Both the position numbers and the translations under genes were made by a program. A stretch of 64,000 nt of DNA from Terriglobia bacterium. GTDB taxonomy: Bacteria > Acidobacteriota > Terriglobia > UBA7540. The stretch lies in NCBI GenBank assembly GCA_030041095.1, contig JASHON010000205.1, positions 36,073-100,072 on the forward strand. The letters are read 5' to 3'. This document shows, piece by piece, positions 62,777-64,000 of the stretch; within the stretch, counting starts at the first letter, position 1, and each line of letters opens with the position of its first letter. The notes under the pieces are model-generated. The model was given only the letters and a program-made list of their open reading frames with translations, was not told the origin of the DNA and searched no databases.

Positions 62777-63559
62777 CTATGCTGGCTTCGCGCCGCAGTG
62801 GAGAGCGGCGACACCGCCGGCGAGGTTGCGGTAGCGGACATCTACGAATCCGGCGCGCCGCATGAACTTCGCTAGAGTCTCCTGATCCGGAAAGCGGGAG
62901 GCGGATTCGTGCAGGTACCGGTAAGCACCAGGCGCGCCCGAAATCCAATCGCCCACGCGAGGTAGAACGTGAGCGAAATAGAAGCGAAACATTGGACCAA
63001 ATACCGGCCACCGAACCTTGGAGAACTCCAGAATCACCGCGCACCCTCCCGGCCGAAGCACGCGCATCATTTCGCGCAGACCGAGGGCGTAGTTGGCAAG
63101 ATTCCGAAATCCGAAGGCGCTAGCCACGACATCCAGCGAATTGTCCGGTAAGGGAAGATCGAGAGCGTCGGCGCCGATCATCCGTACGAGACGCGAATGA
63201 GAAGCCGCCTTTTGTCGCGCCCGCGCGAGCATGGGCCGGCAAAAATCCGCGGCGAACACGCTTCCCCACGCGCAGCGTCTTAAGGCAAATGCCAGATCGC
63301 CCGTGCCACAACAGAGGTCAAGCGCCACAGAATCCGGCGATGCGAGTTGGGCTCGGAGCGAGCGGGCGGCGACGCTTCGCCAATACAGATCGAGTCCGGC
63401 GGAAAGGAAGTGATTGAGAAAGTCGTACCGTGGTGTGACGGTCTCAAACATGGTTCGCACCGCTTGCGCGGTGGAACCGAGGTCGGCGGGCGATCCCAAC
63501 GGGCTTCCGCGTAGCGGCTCGCGGGCTTGGGGCGCGGTGGAACGGTACTGGCGCGGCAC
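62777..63559 (-). CDS. ubiE: UbiE/COQ5-type menaquinone/ubiquinone methyltransferase
   Basis: Predicted 260 residues from GTG 63559. 'MFETVTPRYDFLNHFLSAGL' is the UbiE N-terminal signature, 'ALDLCCGTGDLAFALRR' is SAM motif I and 'RMIGADALDLPLPDNSLDVV' motif II; 'GCAVILEFSKVRWPVFGPM' is the UbiE C-terminal signature. It C-methylates the quinone ring. The longer frame to 63766 reads through the dispersed repeat and is not protein. Confidence 0.9.
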   Translation of the reverse strand: MPRQYRSTAPQAREPLRGSPLGSPADLGSTAQAVRTMFETVTPRYDFLNHFLSAGLDLYWRSVAARSLRAQLASPDSVALDLCCGTGDLAFALRRCAWGSVFAADFCRPMLARARQKAASHSRLVRMIGADALDLPLPDNSLDVVASAFGFRNLANYALGLREMMRVLRPGGCAVILEFSKVRWPVFGPMFRFYFAHVLPRVGDWISGAPGAYRYLHESASRFPDQETLAKFMRRAGFVDVRYRNLAGGVAALHCGAKPA

Positions 63560-63612
63560 GGAGATATCATAGCAGCCATGCGCGGCAGGCAACAGAGAAT
63601 CGGGAAAAGAGT

Positions 63613-63774
63613 CCCGGCATTTGTTTCCGAAGAAATGCAGAGATGCTTCGCTACGCTCAGCATGACATGACTGGCCTTTCCGCGCAGCGTGTTTAGCCCC
63701 TGGCTGCGCCGGCCAGTGGCTAAAGCCGTTGGAGTCTGCGAGGCTCTGCGGCATGACTGAAGTCATGCCCTGTC
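63613..63774. repeat. Composite dispersed repeat, copy B
   Basis: Matches 53616-53773 in the same orientation, with differences such as GCTACGCTCAG for GCTTCGCTCAG. It ends in the same palindrome GCATGACTGAAGTCATGC. Its minus-strand translation gives the known spurious 'CHAERSEAS' peptide in front of ubiE. Confidence 0.8.
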
Positions 63775-63785
63775 TTGAAAATTGA

Positions 63786-63839
63786 GTAGGGGCGGGTTTG
63801 AAACCCGCCCCTACCCCTTTTGGAAAGGCAAGCCTTTCC
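63786..63839. repeat. Tandem palindromic units (REP-like)
   Basis: Two hairpins: a 29-bp perfect palindrome (63786-63814; arms GTAGGGGCGGGTTT and AAACCCGCCCCTAC) and GGAAAGGC-AA-GCCTTTCC (63822-63839). Neither is followed by a T-run long enough to be a clear terminator. Confidence 0.7.
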
Positions 63840-63969
63840 GCACGTCAGGCGGCGGAGCCGCATCATGCCCGTGCGATGCCGCCGCGCAAAGGTAAGTACT
63901 TCCCCAGAGATAACCCCATGCGTCTCCGCACCCGGTGTATACTTTCCCACTTTGGGAGGATGGCATACG

Positions 63970-64000
63970 ATGCGGATGAGGCGGAAAGAAGCTAACGGCA
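63970..64000 (+). CDS. Possible start of a next gene (partial)
   Basis: TATACT at about 63938, GGGAGG at 63955-63960, then ATG 63970 opens a frame (MRMRRKEANG) to the end of the window. A nearer ATG at 63960 closes after 11 codons. Too short to identify. Confidence 0.3.
   Translation, partial: MRMRRKEANG

Noticed and set aside
63560..63766. N-terminal extension of UbiE
   Set aside because: Encoded by dispersed repeat B; the 'CHAERSEAS' peptide is a repeat artefact.

Overview
The window looks like a chromosomal segment of a member of the Acidobacteriota, probably in or near the class Terriglobia. The assignment is an inference from gene content. It holds two very large Oar-like TonB-dependent receptors with an N-terminal carboxypeptidase-regulatory domain, a PadR regulator next to a duplicated orphan MacB/FtsX permease (ADOP type), two CRTAC1/ASPIC-UnbV proteins, many secreted TPR proteins, several Tat-exported glycosidases and oxidoreductases, and a PEP-CTERM protein. 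Base composition is fairly GC-rich and I see no sharp compositional break. No phage, IS transposase or CRISPR array was recognised.

Layout. 1-2.2 kb: 3' end of a BNR-repeat protein, then a probable small structured transcript on the minus strand with its own promoter and terminator, diverging from a tiny lysine-rich secreted protein. 2.6-7.5 kb: a secreted glycine-zipper protein and two abutting Tat-exported proteins (a glycosidase-like protein and a spermidine-dehydrogenase-like flavoprotein). 7.6-10.6 kb: a small Cys-rich secreted protein, a MocR/PdxR regulator and a PfkB sugar kinase. 10.7-20.2 kb: the conserved housekeeping block TPR-ispE-tRNA-Gln-prs-rplY-pth-rpsF-rpsR-rplI-dnaB-alr. 20.1-21.8 kb, minus strand: hisA, a DinB-like protein and a peroxiredoxin whose peroxidatic cysteine codon is TGA, best read as selenocysteine. 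22.3-31.9 kb: two facing TPR-CRTAC1 clusters, the second ending in a frameshifted GH30 glycosidase. 32.2-40.5 kb: TonB receptor 1, a divergent membrane-anchored putative regulator with two malectin-like domains, a ferredoxin-reductase-like flavoprotein and a TPR protein. 40.6-42.6 kb: a sulfite-oxidase-like enzyme overlapping a RES/Xre toxin-antitoxin pair. 43-51.3 kb: TonB receptor 2, a GH38 alpha-mannosidase and a seven-haem cytochrome-TPR fusion. 51.5-58.1 kb: PEP-CTERM protein, repeats, a small HTH protein, PadR, a 133-bp inverted-repeat element, the ADOP permease and a PEP-CTERM remnant. 58.1-63.6 kb, minus strand: ribokinase, a sugar permease, a frameshifted formylglycine-enzyme-like gene preceded by three 51-bp-spaced repeats, and ubiE. 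The window ends in dispersed palindromic repeats and the first codons of a possible next gene.

How it fits together. Outside the housekeeping block, most genes act at or beyond the cytoplasmic membrane: polymer or glycan capture (TonB receptors, malectin sensor), glycan cleavage (GH30, GH38, the six-hairpin-like protein), sugar uptake and phosphorylation (permease, ribokinase, PfkB kinase), and periplasmic redox chemistry (haem, flavin and Mo enzymes). This suits a soil or sediment heterotroph living on complex carbohydrate. Two coding regions carry single-base frameshifts, so some residual assembly error or true gene decay should be kept in mind.
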